This document shows positions 35,399 to 36,905 of a stretch of DNA of 36,905 nt, piece by piece (the first letter of the stretch is position 1; every line of letters begins with the position of its first letter). The notes beneath the pieces were generated by a model. It did not search any database. It saw only the letters and a program-made list of their open reading frames with translations, and was not told the origin of the DNA. Made by a program: the position numbers and the translations under genes. The stretch is from Bifidobacterium breve (lineage in GTDB: Bacteria; Actinomycetota; Thermoleophilia; Miltoncostaeales; Miltoncostaeaceae), in assembly GCA_945873475.1 (NCBI GenBank), contig CAMCDF010000003.1, positions 1 through 36,905 of the forward strand, given 5' to 3'.

Positions 35399-36229
35399 AT
35401 GAACCCCTGGCTCGCCGCGGGCGTGATCGCCGCCTCCGCAATAGTGATGGTCGCGATCATGCTGTTCGTCCGGCGCTCCGCCCCGGCGGGCGGCAGCTTC
35501 TCCGACTCCGACCGCGCATCGAGCGTGTTCGGTTTCCTCGGCGCCGGGTTCGTGATCCTCCTCGGCTTCGTCATCTTCCTCGGCTTCGGCACGTACGAGG
35601 CCGGTGCCAATCACGCCGACGCCGAAGCCGCCGCGGTGGTGGCCCAGTTCCGCACGGCTGCCGACTTCGAGGGCAGCCTGGCGCAGGACGCCCAGGGCGA
35701 GCTGGTCTGCTACGCGCGATCGGTCATCGCGCAGGAGTGGCCTGCGATGACCAACGGTGACCGCAGCCCGATCACCGAGGACTGGGTGGTCGCCCTCGAC
35801 GACACGGGCGTGGAGCAGCAGCAGGCCACCAGCACCGGCGCGCAGCCCGTGAAGAACTGGTGGGACTCCACGAACGACCGGCAGCTGGCGCGGTCGGGCC
35901 GCGTGCTGGTGTCGGAGGGGCAGATCCCCACGCTGCTGTGGGCACTGCTGGTGATCGGCGCCATCCTCGTCGTGGGGTATGTGCTCCTGTACTCCGACCC
36001 CAAGGAGCGGTGGTACGCCCAGGCAGCCATGATGGGCGGCGTCACGATCCTGGTGGTGGCCAGTCTGCTGGCCGTTCAGGTGGTGGCATCACCGTTCTCG
36101 GGTGAAAGCGGCAGCGTCGATACCGGCAGCATGGAGTACTCCCTGATCCAGATGGATCAGTTCTCCAAGGCCGAGGGCGCGGACCCCACGGTGTTCTGCG
36201 ACAAGGCCGGGATCCCGCTCGAGAAGTAG
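35399..36229 (+). CDS. DUF4239 (bestrophin-like) membrane protein
   Basis: VFGFLGAGFVILLGFVIFLGFGTYEAGANHADAEAAAVVAQFRTAADF; C-terminal TM helices. Confidence 0.75.
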   Translation: MNPWLAAGVIAASAIVMVAIMLFVRRSAPAGGSFSDSDRASSVFGFLGAGFVILLGFVIFLGFGTYEAGANHADAEAAAVVAQFRTAADFEGSLAQDAQGELVCYARSVIAQEWPAMTNGDRSPITEDWVVALDDTGVEQQQATSTGAQPVKNWWDSTNDRQLARSGRVLVSEGQIPTLLWALLVIGAILVVGYVLLYSDPKERWYAQAAMMGGVTILVVASLLAVQVVASPFSGESGSVDTGSMEYSLIQMDQFSKAEGADPTVFCDKAGIPLEK

Positions 36230-36253
36230 GCGGGGCCCCGCCGGCTGGGGCCT

Positions 36254-36466
36254 CTAGGCGGCGAGATACCCCGCGACGTTGCGCGGCTCGGGGAGGGCCT
36301 GACCGCGCTCCTGCAGATCCTCGATGTACATCTCCAGCGCTCCGCGGATGCCCACCTCAACGTCAGCGCGGGTTTCGCCGACCGCGACGACCCCGTCGAT
36401 GTCCGGCAGGTACGCGCCCCAACCACCATCCTCGGCGGGCTCATAGATGACGAGGTACTGATTCAT
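36254..36466 (-). CDS. hicB: HicB-type antitoxin
   Basis: MNQYLVIYEPAEDGGWGAYLPDIDGVVAVGETRADVEVGIRGALEMYIEDLQERGQALPEP. Confidence 0.9.
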   Translation of the reverse strand: MNQYLVIYEPAEDGGWGAYLPDIDGVVAVGETRADVEVGIRGALEMYIEDLQERGQALPEPRNVAGYLAA

Positions 36467-36663
36467 CGCAGGTAGTCCAGTCCGGTTTGGCGTCGAATCG
36501 ACGCGAGCGTTCCGGCGGGCATGGTACCCGAGTCCTTTCCGAAGACGATTGCGGTGCGCCGGCCATCGGGGCTGCGCCACTTCTCGTGTGAGCCTCGCTG
36601 GCTCACCTTCAGCCACCCGGCGAGTATGAGAGCGGCGCGGACCTGGCGAACCGTCATCGGCAT
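36463..36663 (-). CDS. hicA: HicA-type toxin (mRNA interferase)
   Basis: VRQVRAALILAGWLKVSQRGSHEKWRSPDGRRTAIVFGKDSGTMPAGTLASIRRQTGL; ATGA overlap with hicB. Confidence 0.92.
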   Translation of the reverse strand: MPMTVRQVRAALILAGWLKVSQRGSHEKWRSPDGRRTAIVFGKDSGTMPAGTLASIRRQTGLDYLR

Positions 36664-36771
36664 GGCCTGAACGTAGGCCGGAGTTCCGTACTAACGAGTG
36701 ACGCACTGTGCCGAATGCGGCGAGTAGGCGCGGCAGGACTATCAGGGGACGCTCCCCGAACAGGTCTCCGA

Positions 36772-36905
36772 TCAGCCGTTCCAGCCAGCGCTCACCGATG
36801 TCGTGCCTGCGTTCACCACGAGGGTCTGCTGTGCGCCGCCATTCACGTTGACGACCCGGATGTTCTGCGGGCGGCCCCTGAATCCGGTGGTGACGAGTAT
36901 GCGCC
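36772..36905 (-). CDS. Possible C-terminus of a beta-rich protein truncated by the window edge
   Basis: Open minus frame ...RILVTTGFRGRPQNIRVVNVNGGAQQTLVVNAGTTSVSAGWNG*. Confidence 0.35.
   Translation of the reverse strand, partial: RILVTTGFRGRPQNIRVVNVNGGAQQTLVVNAGTTSVSAGWNG

Overview
A 36.9 kb, very GC-rich, gene-dense bacterial chromosomal window. It is probably from an actinobacterium; this is inferred from base composition, an actinobacterial-type CGAAC-N4-GTTCG SOS box and the protein types. No prophage, IS element or CRISPR array is visible. Recognisable content: polysaccharide deacetylase, Crp/Fnr regulator, an MqnA/MqnD-like protein, MGMT, SecG, tRNA-Leu(GAG), LexA with a perfect SOS box, RNase P RNA, Bcp-type peroxiredoxin, nitroreductase, a BtuF-like binding protein, two orphan Flp-like pilins, a photolyase/SDR-DUF2867/FAD-oxidoreductase operon, MFS, PAC2, endonuclease III, DUF2252, a long ICL2-type isocitrate lyase, a cysH(APS reductase)-cysD-cysN operon, DedA, a bestrophin-like DUF4239 protein, and two toxin-antitoxin pairs (Phd/PIN and HicAB). 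Best candidates for something undescribed: (1) a ~225-nt hairpin-rich leader before the photolyase operon; (2) an orphan two-gene pilin-like module; (3) a stand-alone alpha-E-domain protein next to an HTH regulator; (4) a J-like-domain protein with an acidic beta-hairpin-like repeat tail beside a small secreted protein; (5) repeated use of one palindromic CTAG as the shared stop of convergent gene pairs. All homology calls come from motif recognition by eye; no searches were run.
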